Source of the DNA: Clostridia bacterium
Lineage (GTDB): Bacteria; Bacillota; Clostridia; Oscillospirales; Acutalibacteraceae
Reading direction: 5' to 3'
DNA: 64,000 nucleotides
Assembly: GCA_017452785.1 (NCBI GenBank)
Contig: JAFTLT010000021.1
Location: 1-64,000 of the forward strand
Shown: piece after piece, positions 8,528 through 16,498 of the stretch
Layout of the letters: each line of letters begins with the position of its first letter
Position numbering within the stretch: the first letter of the stretch is position 1
Notes under the pieces: generated by a model
Told to the model about the DNA's origin: nothing
The model's input: the letters and a program-made list of their open reading frames with translations, nothing else
Databases searched by the model: none
Position numbers and translations under genes: made by a program

Positions 8528-8947
8528 ATGTACAAAGAACTGATTTTGGAGTGTTCCAAAGATATAAAATGGACAAGAATACAGTCTCCTGCCACAATAG
8601 CAGAAATTCAGAAAGCAGAAAACATAGTCGGATACACTTTCCCCGACGAATTAAGAGAACTGTTGTCGGAGCTGAACGGTGATTCCTATTTGATTTTATC
8701 TACCGACCAAATCAAGGAAAACTGTCTGCTTAACAGAGAATATCTGAAAGAATGTTATGAAGATATTGACTGTCATATATTCTTTGCAGGAAACGGCTGC
8801 GGTGATTATTATTGCTATAATGTTACCGATAACGGCAAGGCTGACACTTCTGCCATTTATATATGGGAGCATGAAACCAATGAAACACATTTTGTTGCAA
8901 CGAGCATAAAAGAACTTATTATCAGATACTATAATTCGGAAATATGA
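8528..8947 (+). CDS. SMI1/KNR4 (SUKH)-family protein
   Basis: A 139-residue protein with a SUKH-type fold signature: a helical N-terminal part (ATIAEIQKAENIVGYTFPDELRELLSELNG), then beta-rich IFFAGNGCGDYYCYNVT and a final IYIWEHETN...SIKELI. In bacteria many SUKH proteins are immunity proteins against contact-dependent or polymorphic toxins, but no toxin gene is adjacent, so it may be an orphan immunity gene or have another regulatory role. It starts nine bases after the DUF6440-like gene. No strong Shine-Dalgarno was seen. Confidence 0.75.
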   Translation: MYKELILECSKDIKWTRIQSPATIAEIQKAENIVGYTFPDELRELLSELNGDSYLILSTDQIKENCLLNREYLKECYEDIDCHIFFAGNGCGDYYCYNVTDNGKADTSAIYIWEHETNETHFVATSIKELIIRYYNSEI

Positions 8948-9038
8948 TATTTTCGGCGGGATAAATCTTCCCGTCGGTACAAAGTACAACACGTACAACA
9001 ATTCATAATTCATAATTTACAAGAAGGGAGTGCTTTGT

Positions 9039-9506
9039 ATGGCACAGGTACAGCAAGACGAAAAACAGATAGTTGCCCAGAATAAAAAAGCAAGGCACGA
9101 CTATTTTGTGCTCGAAACCTATGAAGCAGGAATCGAGCTTTTCGGTACCGAAGTAAAATCAATAAGAAAAGGCAGAGTCAACCTCAAGGATAGCTGGTGC
9201 AGCATAGACGGCGGCGAAATTTTCGTCAACGGTATGCATGTGAGCCCCTATGAGCAGGGTAACATCTTTAACCGTGACCCGATGAGAGTGAAACGCCTTC
9301 TTATGCATAAGCGTGAAATCAACCGCCTTTACGGCACTATAAAACAGCAGGGTCTTACATTGGTACCCCTGAGTGTCTACTTTCTTAAAGGCAGAGCAAA
9401 GCTTGAGATAGGCCTTTGCAAGGGTAAAAAGATTTACGATAAGCGTGAAACAATGGCTCAGCGTGATGCAAAACGTGATATGGAAAGAGCCATGAAAAAT
9501 AGTTAA
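9039..9506 (+). CDS. smpB: tmRNA-binding protein SmpB
   Basis: A 155-residue partner of tmRNA in trans-translation; it brings alanyl-tmRNA to stalled ribosomes. Family motifs are clear: [27 protein letters not shown], then [25 protein letters not shown] and the basic tail [18 protein letters not shown]. The ATG at 9039 follows AGAAGGGAG at good distance; a GTG nine bases earlier overlaps that site and is rejected. The tmRNA gene follows about 160 bases downstream, a common pairing, with a hairpin array between them. Confidence 0.97.
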   Translation: MAQVQQDEKQIVAQNKKARHDYFVLETYEAGIELFGTEVKSIRKGRVNLKDSWCSIDGGEIFVNGMHVSPYEQGNIFNRDPMRVKRLLMHKREINRLYGTIKQQGLTLVPLSVYFLKGRAKLEIGLCKGKKIYDKRETMAQRDAKRDMERAMKNS

Positions 9507-9554
9507 ATATACCTGTTGATTTTTTGATTAAAAGGTATATAATAAAAAAGCAAT

Positions 9555-9659
9555 GTTTGCAAAGCAAACGCTTCACATTGCATCAGCAATACTTCACTTG
9601 ACGAAGTCATACTTCACTCACGCTCAGCGTGAACTTCACTGCGATACGGAAAGTATCGC
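9555..9659 (+). repeat. Array of five small hairpins with constant 7-nt linker (ACTTCAC)
   Basis: Hairpins: GTTTGC-AAA-GCAAAC (9555-9569), ATTGC-ATCA-GCAAT (9577-9590), TGAC-GAA-GTCA (9599-9609), TCACGC-TCA-GCGTGA (9618-9632), GCGATAC-GGAAA-GTATCGC (9641-9659). Between consecutive stems stands ACTTCAC (GCTTCAC in the first gap). The stems differ in sequence yet each is self-complementary. The array sits in the smpB-ssrA gap and ends five bases before tmRNA. See the similar array at 51310-51401. Confidence 0.85.
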
Positions 9660-9664
9660 CATAT

Positions 9665-10013
9665 GGGGACGAAAGGATTTCGACGGGGATTTTGAAGCAT
9701 GATAAGCGGGTAGCGCTGTGGCAATCGCTTTAAAAGGTCACAAACTTAAAATAACTGACAACAATACAGTTTTAAAGGCTGCGTAACGCAGTCCGTCTGA
9801 CCTGAGAGTACTGCGGCTCAGACTCAGGCGTCGACTTAGCAGTGAACGTGAACGGCAGAGCATTCTCGTATGCCGTCACGCATTAGAGAATACTGAGCAG
9901 ATAAGCCTGTCATTCGGCGTGCCTGTGAGGGAATGTTAAAAGACTGACTGCACCCGGAGAAAGTTATGTGGACGAGTTTTCGGACGCGGTTTCGATTACC
10001 GCCGTCTCCACCA
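9665..10013 (+). ncRNA. ssrA: Transfer-messenger RNA (one-piece)
   Basis: The 5' end GGGGACGAAAGGATTTCGAC and the 3' end, with a T-arm-like GGTTTCGATTACC and CCGTCTCCACCA with encoded CCA, are diagnostic; GGGGAC pairs with GTCTCC. The most likely tag frame starts at GAC (9757) after ATAACT and reads D-N-N-T-V-L-K-A-A before TAA (9784-9786), giving a tag of Ala plus DNNTVLKAA. Ending in KAA rather than the usual LAA is unusual. It works with SmpB to rescue stalled ribosomes and mark products for ClpXP. It is followed by a terminator. Confidence 0.95.
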
Positions 10014-10017
10014 AAAA

Positions 10018-10053
10018 AGACCTGTGTTTTTTATCGAAGCACGGGTCTTTTTC
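10018..10053 (+). terminator. tmRNA terminator
   Basis: AGACCTGTG (10018-10026) pairs with CACGGGTCT (10040-10048), one wobble, followed by TTTTTC. The rest of the gap to 10250 shows no recognisable feature. Confidence 0.8.
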
Positions 10054-10250
10054 AATGAAATAAATTACTGCTTGGATTTGCGAAATACATTTTGCGTGTG
10101 AAACCTTCCGTTACTTTTGCCCAAAATCTGCACTTATACTTACAAACGGCTCACCTGCCAAAAAAGAGATAACCTGCAAACACTTGATTTTAGCAGTGTT
10201 TCGTAGTAATATTTCTTTAACAGATAAAACTGACAGGAGAAATTTGAATT

Positions 10251-10451
10251 ATGAATATACATAAGTCGGTGGAGATACTTAAACCTATAGCTGTTTTTAA
10301 GCTGGATAATGATGTGACCTTACTTGTTTTTGACGGTTATGCACTGGGCTCAGACGGCAAAACTTATTATCATATCGGCAAAGAAGATGAAGACGGTGAT
10401 CTCATTACCTTAGGCTGGAGCTGCGAAGTTGATAAGGCAACTGTAATTTAA
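10251..10451 (+). CDS. Small hypothetical protein
   Basis: A 66-residue soluble acidic protein, not recognised. It reads as a compact beta-rich unit (IAVFKLDNDVTLLVFDGYALGSDGKTYYHIGKEDEDGD) with no signal peptide or membrane segment. A good GACAGGAGAAA ribosome binding site lies upstream of the ATG. It stands alone between the tmRNA terminator and the MFS gene promoter. Confidence 0.6.
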   Translation: MNIHKSVEILKPIAVFKLDNDVTLLVFDGYALGSDGKTYYHIGKEDEDGDLITLGWSCEVDKATVI

Positions 10452-10570
10452 TAAGCATTTTGGCTGTCAATTACGCTGATACTCCATAAGACAGTCTGAT
10501 TTTATTTGTACCATTATTCTTTGGTTATTTCAAAAGGCTTTGATAAATGCCTGATTTAACGGTTTCTTTC

Positions 10571-10599
10571 TTGACTTTGAATGTGTTCTTTGATACTAT
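10571..10599 (+). promoter_or_regulatory. Promoter of the second MFS gene
   Basis: TTGACT (10571-10576), a 17-base spacer, TACTAT (10594-10599), 45 bases before the start. Confidence 0.55.
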
Positions 10600-10643
10600 A
10601 GCCTGAGTCAGTAAGCAAATAATATAGTTTAAGAGGTGCAGTT

Positions 10644-11804
10644 ATGATTTTGCTCTTGGGAGTTATTTATATCGTTTTTATATCATTGGGTCTTCCCGAT
10701 TCACTTTTTGGTGTGGCATGGCCTGTAGTGCATGAGGAGTTTGGCATAGACGAAAACTTTGCATCGTTTTACAGCATTATTACAGGTGTGTGCACCGGCG
10801 GCGTCAGCTTTATTTCAGGCAGACTTATCAGAAAATTCGGCACGTCAAAGGTGACCTTCGTGTCAATCCTTGTCACTGCATTAGGGCTTTTAGGCATGAG
10901 CTTATCGCCTAATATTGTTGTTATGATGATTTTTTCTGTTATCCTCGGTTACGGTGCAGGTGCAATTGATACGGGACTTAATAACTTTGTCTCACTTCAC
11001 TATAAGGCACAGCATATGAATTGGCTGCATTGCTTCTGGGGTATAGGCGTAACTGTAAGCCCCATGATTATGTCTCAGTTCCTCACAGGTGAAGAGGGTG
11101 CATGGCGAGGCGGTTACAGAGTGGTGGCTTTGCTGCAGCTGATAATTGCATTTATTGTTTTGTGTACTCTGCCGAAATGGAAAGGTCTTGAAACTCAGAC
11201 AGAAAGTGAAGACGAAGGTAAAGGCGACAAAGGCTTAATAGATATTCTTAAAATAAAGGGTGTGCTCACAGGCATACTTTCACTTGGTCTTTATTGCTCA
11301 ATGGAGTTTCTTCTCGGCACATGGGGAGCAACCTATATAGTCAACACACTCGCCCTGTCTCCCGACACAGCTGCTATGTGGGTGTCACTTTATTACGGCG
11401 GCATTATGCTTGGCCGAATGATTTCAGGCTTTGTTTCAATGAAGCTCTCTGACAATCAGCTTATACGCTGCGGTATTGCAGTGGCTTTTGTGGGCATAGT
11501 TATATTGGCATTGCCTATAGGCAGTGCATCTCTTGTGGGGCTTTTGCTCATAGGTGTGGGCTTCGGGCCAATCTTCCCCAGTGTGCTGCACTCTGTGCCC
11601 GGCCGCTTCGGAAAAACATACAGCGCAGACATAACCGGGTACCATATGGGCGGTGCCTATGGCATAGGCTTTGGTGTGCAGCTTATTTATGGCTTCGTGG
11701 CTTCTGCAACAACCTTCAGGATAACCCCGTTTTTGCTCGTTGCGCTTTGTCTCGGTGTCTTTTTGGCAAATGAAAAAACAATCAGCACAGTCAAAAATAA
11801 ATAA
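10644..11804 (+). CDS. MFS permease
   Basis: A 386-residue transporter with about twelve membrane helices. The N-terminus (LGLPDSLFGVAWPVVHEEFG) and the SGRLIRKFGTSKV motif after helix 2 fit the major facilitator superfamily; DTGLNNFVSLHY after helix 4 and NWLHCFWGIGVTVSP resemble the fucose/sugar-permease-like branch. A hydrophilic loop (about residues 180-205, ETQTESEDEGKGDKG) separates the halves. GAGGTG precedes the ATG. Substrate is not determinable. The downstream membrane protein may be co-transcribed. Confidence 0.87.
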   Translation: MILLLGVIYIVFISLGLPDSLFGVAWPVVHEEFGIDENFASFYSIITGVCTGGVSFISGRLIRKFGTSKVTFVSILVTALGLLGMSLSPNIVVMMIFSVILGYGAGAIDTGLNNFVSLHYKAQHMNWLHCFWGIGVTVSPMIMSQFLTGEEGAWRGGYRVVALLQLIIAFIVLCTLPKWKGLETQTESEDEGKGDKGLIDILKIKGVLTGILSLGLYCSMEFLLGTWGATYIVNTLALSPDTAAMWVSLYYGGIMLGRMISGFVSMKLSDNQLIRCGIAVAFVGIVILALPIGSASLVGLLLIGVGFGPIFPSVLHSVPGRFGKTYSADITGYHMGGAYGIGFGVQLIYGFVASATTFRITPFLLVALCLGVFLANEKTISTVKNK

Positions 11805-11864
11805 AAGGCTTTACCCTGCAGCTGTTTTGTGATAGAATAAAGAAAAAACAAAGGAGAGCGCAAA

Positions 11865-12275
11865 ATGAAAGAAATTCTCATGTCAAACATTCCTGCGGCA
11901 GTTGCCGTAATATGCCTTGCCTGCTACTTTTTCGGCATGGCAATCGTTTTTATCATAAGCCCTATAAAGAATGCTGAAAGTTTTTCTGTTAAACCCGTTG
12001 ATAATGCAGGCAAAACAGAAATCCGTGTTTATTACGGTGGCATATCATTTGCCCTGGGTGCATTCCTTCTTTATCTTACCTATGCAACTAAAACTCCCGT
12101 TCACTCACTTGTTGGCGGCCTTTTCTTTGCCACAACAGTTTTTGTAACAAGAACGATTTTCCTCTTTGTTGATAAGGGCTGGAAATGCCCCTACACAAAG
12201 CTTGCAATTCCCGCTGAAGGCTTCTTTGTGGTTGCACTGTGGACATGCTTTATACTTTCAAAAACACTTTATTGA
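11865..12275 (+). CDS. Four-helix membrane protein (DUF4345-like)
   Basis: A 136-residue protein with four hydrophobic segments (about 10-32, 52-72, 80-102, 112-132). The pattern, including an arginine-containing IRVYYGGISFALGAFLL and a later TVFVTRTIFLFVDKG, resembles the DUF4345 family, whose function is unknown; this is a memory-based impression. AAAGGAGAGCG precedes the ATG. The gap to the MFS gene is 60 bases with a TAGAAT-like -10, so it may have its own promoter. Confidence 0.7.
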   Translation: MKEILMSNIPAAVAVICLACYFFGMAIVFIISPIKNAESFSVKPVDNAGKTEIRVYYGGISFALGAFLLYLTYATKTPVHSLVGGLFFATTVFVTRTIFLFVDKGWKCPYTKLAIPAEGFFVVALWTCFILSKTLY

Positions 12276-12316
12276 GTGCAGAACGCAGAGCTGTGTGAAA
12301 TTTTATTAATTAAACA

Positions 12317-12352
12317 GAAACAGGGGTGTCCGTTCGGATACCCCTGTCCCTC
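12317..12352 (+). terminator. Hairpin downstream of the membrane-protein gene
   Basis: A 12-bp stem built on ACAGGGGTGTCC and GGATACCCCTGT (one wobble) with a GTTC loop, 40 bases after the stop. No clear T run follows, so termination is uncertain. Nothing else was recognised between 12353 and 12553. Confidence 0.5.
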
Positions 12353-12553
12353 TGTCTGCAGACTTCGGTTTCTGTTTTTCTACGGCAAAAGTGTATCTTG
12401 CAAAACAATGTGGTGGTTGTTTTGCTGTTGCAACGATCATAATTATAGCACAGAATGTATATAAGAGTGAAATTTAGACTGATATTGACTAAAAATTTTT
12501 TATTTGTGAGTATGGTTATAATTACGATGAGCTCTTCATTTTCATTATTTTGA

Positions 12554-12865
12554 CTATTGAATAATGTTTTTATGGTCTCTTCTTCCATAAATGACACGCA
12601 TGACAGTTACGGTTTTATCTTTCTCGTTGACTATGTAAAAAATCATATAGTTTTTCACTGAAACTTTTCTGTATCCCTTATCGGCTAAAACCTTATCGGG
12701 ATACAGTTCATACATATTAGGGTTCTCAGCTATTCGTTTGTATTTTTTTATGATTTCAGTTGCAAGGTTTGCAGCTGCCTCGGAATTGCAGAGTGTATTG
12801 GTTATATAGTTCAGTATAATATCAATATCCTTCTCGGCATCGGCAGTTATTAGAATTTTATACAT
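12554..12865 (-). CDS. RelE/ParE-family toxin
   Basis: A 103-residue protein with the RelE/ParE toxin layout: MYKILITADAEKDIDIILNYI, a helical hairpin (SEAAANLATEIIKKYKRIAENP), then YRKVSVKNYMIFYIVNEKDKTVTVMRVIYGRRDH. Members cleave ribosome-bound mRNA or poison gyrase; which applies here is not resolved. It overlaps the upstream antitoxin gene by eight bases, the usual coupled arrangement. Ribosome binding lies within the antitoxin end. Confidence 0.88.
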   Translation of the reverse strand: MYKILITADAEKDIDIILNYITNTLCNSEAAANLATEIIKKYKRIAENPNMYELYPDKVLADKGYRKVSVKNYMIFYIVNEKDKTVTVMRVIYGRRDHKNIIQ

Positions 12866-13118
12866 TATACTTTTTCCTTAACTTATTCATAGATTCAAAA
12901 GCATCGTAAGCCTTTCCATCTTCAAGGGATTTTTCAGCCTCGGCGAGCTTTCTGTGCAAGGTCTCGTTGAACATTCTTTCTTCATAAGCTGCCATGCTCA
13001 TTATAACCATATCTCCGTATCCGTTTTTTGTTATATAAATCGGCTCGTTTGTTCTATGGCAAAGCTCGGATATTTCAGCAGTGTTCTTTAAATCTCTTAT
13101 AGGAATAATTTGTGGCAT
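12858..13118 (-). CDS. Phd/YefM-family antitoxin
   Basis: An 86-residue antitoxin. The N-terminal half (IPIRDLKNTAEISELCHRTNEPIYITKNGYGDMVIMSMAAYE) is the Phd/YefM DNA-binding fold; the charged C-terminal half should wrap the toxin. TAAAGGAGCTG precedes the ATG. It is first in a two-gene operon with the RelE/ParE toxin and probably represses the operon through the tandem repeats at 13151-13172. Confidence 0.9.
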   Translation of the reverse strand: MPQIIPIRDLKNTAEISELCHRTNEPIYITKNGYGDMVIMSMAAYEERMFNETLHRKLAEAEKSLEDGKAYDAFESMNKLRKKYNV

Positions 13119-13150
13119 AATGTCAGCTCCTTTAGGTTTATTATGTGATT

Positions 13151-13179
13151 ATTATACCATAATTATACCATAGTGTCAA
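13151..13179 (-). promoter_or_regulatory. Toxin-antitoxin promoter with tandem operator repeats
   Basis: On the minus strand TTGACA (13179-13174), a 17-base spacer and TATAAT (13156-13151) form a perfect consensus. Two adjacent identical 11-mers, ATTATACCATA on the plus strand at 13151-13161 and 13162-13172, cover the -10 and the spacer, so a protein bound there would block the promoter. Confidence 0.8.
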
Positions 13180-13261
13180 ATGCTTTTGCAATTAAATTCC
13201 TCTTGTAAAAATTATCCTGTCAATGTATAATAAAAACAGATTTTTAAACGGAGGACTGTCT

Positions 13262-14845
13262 ATGAACTACAGCATAATTCCCGAACCTATGGAAATGCAC
13301 ACAGGCACCGAAGATGTTTTCGCACTCACAAGACTTTGCAATATTAAAGTCGGTCGGGGCTGTGAAAAAGCTGCAGCGTGCCTTAAGAAGTTTCTCAGGG
13401 ATTCATTTTCACTTGAAGTGTTCGGTTCAGGCAAAGAAAGCATAATATTAAAAACAGACAGCAATATGAAAAAAGCTGAAAGCTATACACTGATAGTGAA
13501 AGAAAATGAAGTGGAAATTATCGGCAGTGATGAAGCAGGCATTTTCTACGGTGTGCAGTCTCTCCGTCAGCTTCTGTTTCAGGGTGATCTGACACTGCCT
13601 GAGGTTTATATTAATGACAGCCCCCGTTTTTCCTACAGAGGCTTTATGCTTGACTGCGGCAGATACTTCTTTACCAAAGAGGCAGTTTTTGTCTTCCTTG
13701 AAATGATGGCACTTCATAAGCTCAACACCTTTCATTGGCATTTGAGTGACGATCAGGGTTTCAGAGCTCAGATTATGTCAAAGCTTCTTTTAACTGAAAT
13801 CGGCTCTTACAGAAGTCACACAAACTTCAATAAAAGAAAACATGAAGGCTACTACACAGTGGAGGATATGAAAGAGATTGTTGAGTACGCCCATAATCTG
13901 TGCATTAAGGTTATCCCCGAAATTGACACACCGGGGCATACTGTTGCTATGCTTGCTGCGTACCCTGAGCTTTCCTGCTTTGACCGAGATCTCACTGTTG
14001 CAACTCATTGGGGAATCAAATATGATGTGCTGTGTGTTGGCAAGGAAAGCACCTATGAGTTTATGAAAGAGATTTTCGATGAACTGCTTGAAACCTTCAC
14101 CGACGGAATCTTTCATCTGGGCGGTGACGAGGTACCCACCGAAAGGTGGAAGCTTTGCCCTCACTGCCAAAAGAGAATAAAGGCTCAAGGGCTCAAGGAC
14201 GAAAGCGAGCTTCATACATACTACCTTGACAGAATAGCTTCTTACCTTAAATCAAAGGGTGTAAAAACCGTTATGTGGAATGATAAGGTCAAGGACTATA
14301 TGGTTAGTGAGGATATTGCATGGCAGCTCTGGAACGATGAAATGAGCAAGACAGATGTGGTGGGTGAAATTAATTCAGGCAGACCCTTTATTATGGCAAA
14401 CAGCAGTGCATATTATCTTGACCTGCCATATGCAGTTACACCACTTAAAAAGACCTATGACTTTGAGCCTTTATATGACGGTATAAAAGAAGAAAACAAG
14501 CATCTTGTAAGGGGTGTTGAAACTTGTCTGTGGACAGAGTTTGTGCCCACAATGCAAAAGGCAAACTACTGCACTTATCCGAGACTCGGAGCTTTCTGTG
14601 AAACGGCATGGTCAGCAAAAGAAAATAAAAACTATGATAAATTTATAAAAAAGCTGCCTTCGTATATGAATTTGCTTGAGGGTTACGGAATAGATTCGGC
14701 AACCGTCAGACAGGCAGAGCCGGGGATAATAAGAAAAACGGGCAATCTTATCTGGTGGGAAAGAAGAAAGTTCTGCTGGGCAGGACTGTCAAACGTAATT
14801 GACAATGCTTATGTCAGAAAAACCTATGGCAAAAAGGAGAATTAG
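13262..14845 (+). CDS. Glycoside hydrolase family 20 (beta-N-acetylhexosaminidase), first copy
   Basis: A 527-residue enzyme that should remove terminal beta-linked GlcNAc or GalNAc. After an alpha/beta N-terminal domain (to about 120) the catalytic barrel begins at FSYRGFMLDCGRYFF, with LNTFHWHLSDDQGFR and the catalytic pair in HLGGDEVPTERW (Asp289-Glu290; the Glu is the general acid, the Asp orients the acetamido group). The ATG at 13262 follows GGAGGAC; upstream in-frame codons are not used. There is no signal peptide, so the enzyme is probably cytoplasmic and acts on imported oligosaccharides or recycled wall or mucin fragments. A second GH20 gene follows after one base. Confidence 0.93.
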   Translation: MNYSIIPEPMEMHTGTEDVFALTRLCNIKVGRGCEKAAACLKKFLRDSFSLEVFGSGKESIILKTDSNMKKAESYTLIVKENEVEIIGSDEAGIFYGVQSLRQLLFQGDLTLPEVYINDSPRFSYRGFMLDCGRYFFTKEAVFVFLEMMALHKLNTFHWHLSDDQGFRAQIMSKLLLTEIGSYRSHTNFNKRKHEGYYTVEDMKEIVEYAHNLCIKVIPEIDTPGHTVAMLAAYPELSCFDRDLTVATHWGIKYDVLCVGKESTYEFMKEIFDELLETFTDGIFHLGGDEVPTERWKLCPHCQKRIKAQGLKDESELHTYYLDRIASYLKSKGVKTVMWNDKVKDYMVSEDIAWQLWNDEMSKTDVVGEINSGRPFIMANSSAYYLDLPYAVTPLKKTYDFEPLYDGIKEENKHLVRGVETCLWTEFVPTMQKANYCTYPRLGAFCETAWSAKENKNYDKFIKKLPSYMNLLEGYGIDSATVRQAEPGIIRKTGNLIWWERRKFCWAGLSNVIDNAYVRKTYGKKEN

Positions 14846-14846
14846 A

Positions 14847-16454
14847 ATGATTAATATTATACCTATGCCCGAAAATATAACCGAGAAAAAAGGCAAGCTC
14901 AGCCTTGACAGAAATAAAATCACTGTCAGTGTGGGTAAAGAGCTCACTGCAATTTTGCCGATGATAAATCAGGTGCTGAAATCTGATTTCACAAAAGCAG
15001 AGGGCGCAGCAGAGCTTAGCTTTATTTATGATGCTTCACTGAAAAAAGAGCACTATTCTCTCAGTACCGATGAAAAAGGGATAAGGGTTTGGGCTTCAGG
15101 CTATGAGGGTGCTTTTTATGCACTGACAACGCTCAGACAGCTTATGGGCAGTGATATAGCTTCAGATAAACTGATATGTCCTTTTGTTGAAATCAAAAAC
15201 GACGGTCCTGCTTATTCGTGGCGAGGATTACAGCTTGACGAAAGCAGACACTTTTTCGGCAAAGAGACAGTGAAAAAATATCTTGACTTTATGTCTCTTT
15301 ATAAGCTGAATCGTTTTCACTGGCATCTGACAGACGATAACGGCTGGCGAATTGAAATTAAAAAATATCCCCTGCTCACTGAAATAGGCAGCAAGAGAAA
15401 AGGCTCACAGCTGCACCACTGGCAATGCAAGGAAATGGATGAAAGTGAACATTCAGGCTTTTACACTCAGGAGGATATCAGAGAAATTATCAGCTATGCT
15501 AAAGAAAGATGTATTGAGATTGTGCCTGAAATTGACTTTCCTGCTCACTCTGCGGCTGCAATTGCTGCTTACGGCAATCTTGCCTGCCGTGAAATTCACT
15601 CAGAGGTGTTTCCTTTTTTCGGCGGTGTTATTCCTGCAAGTAAGGGTATAACCGACTGGAACAGAACTTTGTGCCTTGGCAAAGATGAAGTGCTTGAGTT
15701 TGTTTATGATGTTATAGATGAAGTTGCTGAGCTTTTCCCGTTTAAATATTTCCATGTTGGCGGAGATGAAGCTCCCTTGGGTGAATGGAAGAAGTGTGCT
15801 GCCTGTCAGCAGCGCATAAAAATAGAGGGACTCAAAGACGAAGTGGCTCTTCAGGGCTGGTTTACCAACAAAGTCAACAGCTACCTTAAAGAGAAGGACA
15901 AGATAATGATGGGTTGGAACGAAATATTGGCAAGCAGACTTATTGACCGTGACATCATTGTGCAGTACTGGACAGCAAAGCGTGACAGAAATGTCAACAA
16001 CCACCTGAAAAACGGCGGAGAAACAGTGCTTTCCTGTCATAAGTATTTTTATTTTGATATGCTTCATTCCTATTGCAGTGTCAAGGGTACATATAAATTC
16101 AAGCCGTCAACTGCAAAGGTGCCCAAATGCCTCAAGGGCAGTGTTATAGGCTATGAGGGCGAAGCGTGGACAGAGTTTATAAGAGAAGAAAATCAGCTTT
16201 TCTTTATGGTGTTTAACCGTGCTCTTGCCCTTAGTGAGGCTGTCTGGTCAAAGGATAAGGTGAAGGATTATTCTTCGTTTAAAAACAGATTGTCTGAGCA
16301 TAAAAAAATAATGGATGCTCTTTCGATAAATTACGGCCCCGACTTTTTAACGATGAAGAGAAACTATGTTAAAAAATATCGCCTTTCAAAGAAAAACGGC
16401 ATTGACCCCAAGCATTTTGACAGCGAATACAGACTAAGCAAAATCCTTAAATAA
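14847..16454 (+). CDS. Glycoside hydrolase family 20 (beta-N-acetylhexosaminidase), second copy
   Basis: A 535-residue paralogue of the preceding gene, sharing the order but differing at most positions. It has the barrel start YSWRGLQLDESRHFFG, LNRFHWHLTDDNGWR, VPEIDFPAHSAAA and the catalytic pair in HVGGDEAPLGEW (Asp307-Glu308). AAAAGGAGA overlaps the end of the upstream gene and places the ATG at 14847; an upstream frame extension inside the first gene is not used. No signal peptide. Tandem GH20 genes in one operon suggest division of labour between linkages or sugars; specificity cannot be read from sequence. Confidence 0.93.
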   Translation: MINIIPMPENITEKKGKLSLDRNKITVSVGKELTAILPMINQVLKSDFTKAEGAAELSFIYDASLKKEHYSLSTDEKGIRVWASGYEGAFYALTTLRQLMGSDIASDKLICPFVEIKNDGPAYSWRGLQLDESRHFFGKETVKKYLDFMSLYKLNRFHWHLTDDNGWRIEIKKYPLLTEIGSKRKGSQLHHWQCKEMDESEHSGFYTQEDIREIISYAKERCIEIVPEIDFPAHSAAAIAAYGNLACREIHSEVFPFFGGVIPASKGITDWNRTLCLGKDEVLEFVYDVIDEVAELFPFKYFHVGGDEAPLGEWKKCAACQQRIKIEGLKDEVALQGWFTNKVNSYLKEKDKIMMGWNEILASRLIDRDIIVQYWTAKRDRNVNNHLKNGGETVLSCHKYFYFDMLHSYCSVKGTYKFKPSTAKVPKCLKGSVIGYEGEAWTEFIREENQLFFMVFNRALALSEAVWSKDKVKDYSSFKNRLSEHKKIMDALSINYGPDFLTMKRNYVKKYRLSKKNGIDPKHFDSEYRLSKILK

Positions 16455-16462
16455 AAAAACTG

Positions 16463-16498
16463 AACCATCCGAAGACGCTGAGTTTCGGATGGTTTTAT
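16463..16498. terminator. Bidirectional terminator between convergent genes
   Basis: AACCATCCGAA (16463-16473) pairs with TTCGGATGGTT (16484-16494); T-rich on both sides, serving the GH20 operon and the exonuclease gene. Confidence 0.8.

Noticed and set aside
8970-9020. GTACAA and AATTCATAATTCATAATT tandem motifs before smpB
   Set aside because: Short low-complexity repeats with no clear structure or function; not enough to call an element.
12310-12597. 95-codon open frame on the minus strand downstream of the toxin gene
   Set aside because: Overlaps a hairpin and the toxin gene's end, lacks a ribosome binding site, and has no protein-like pattern.
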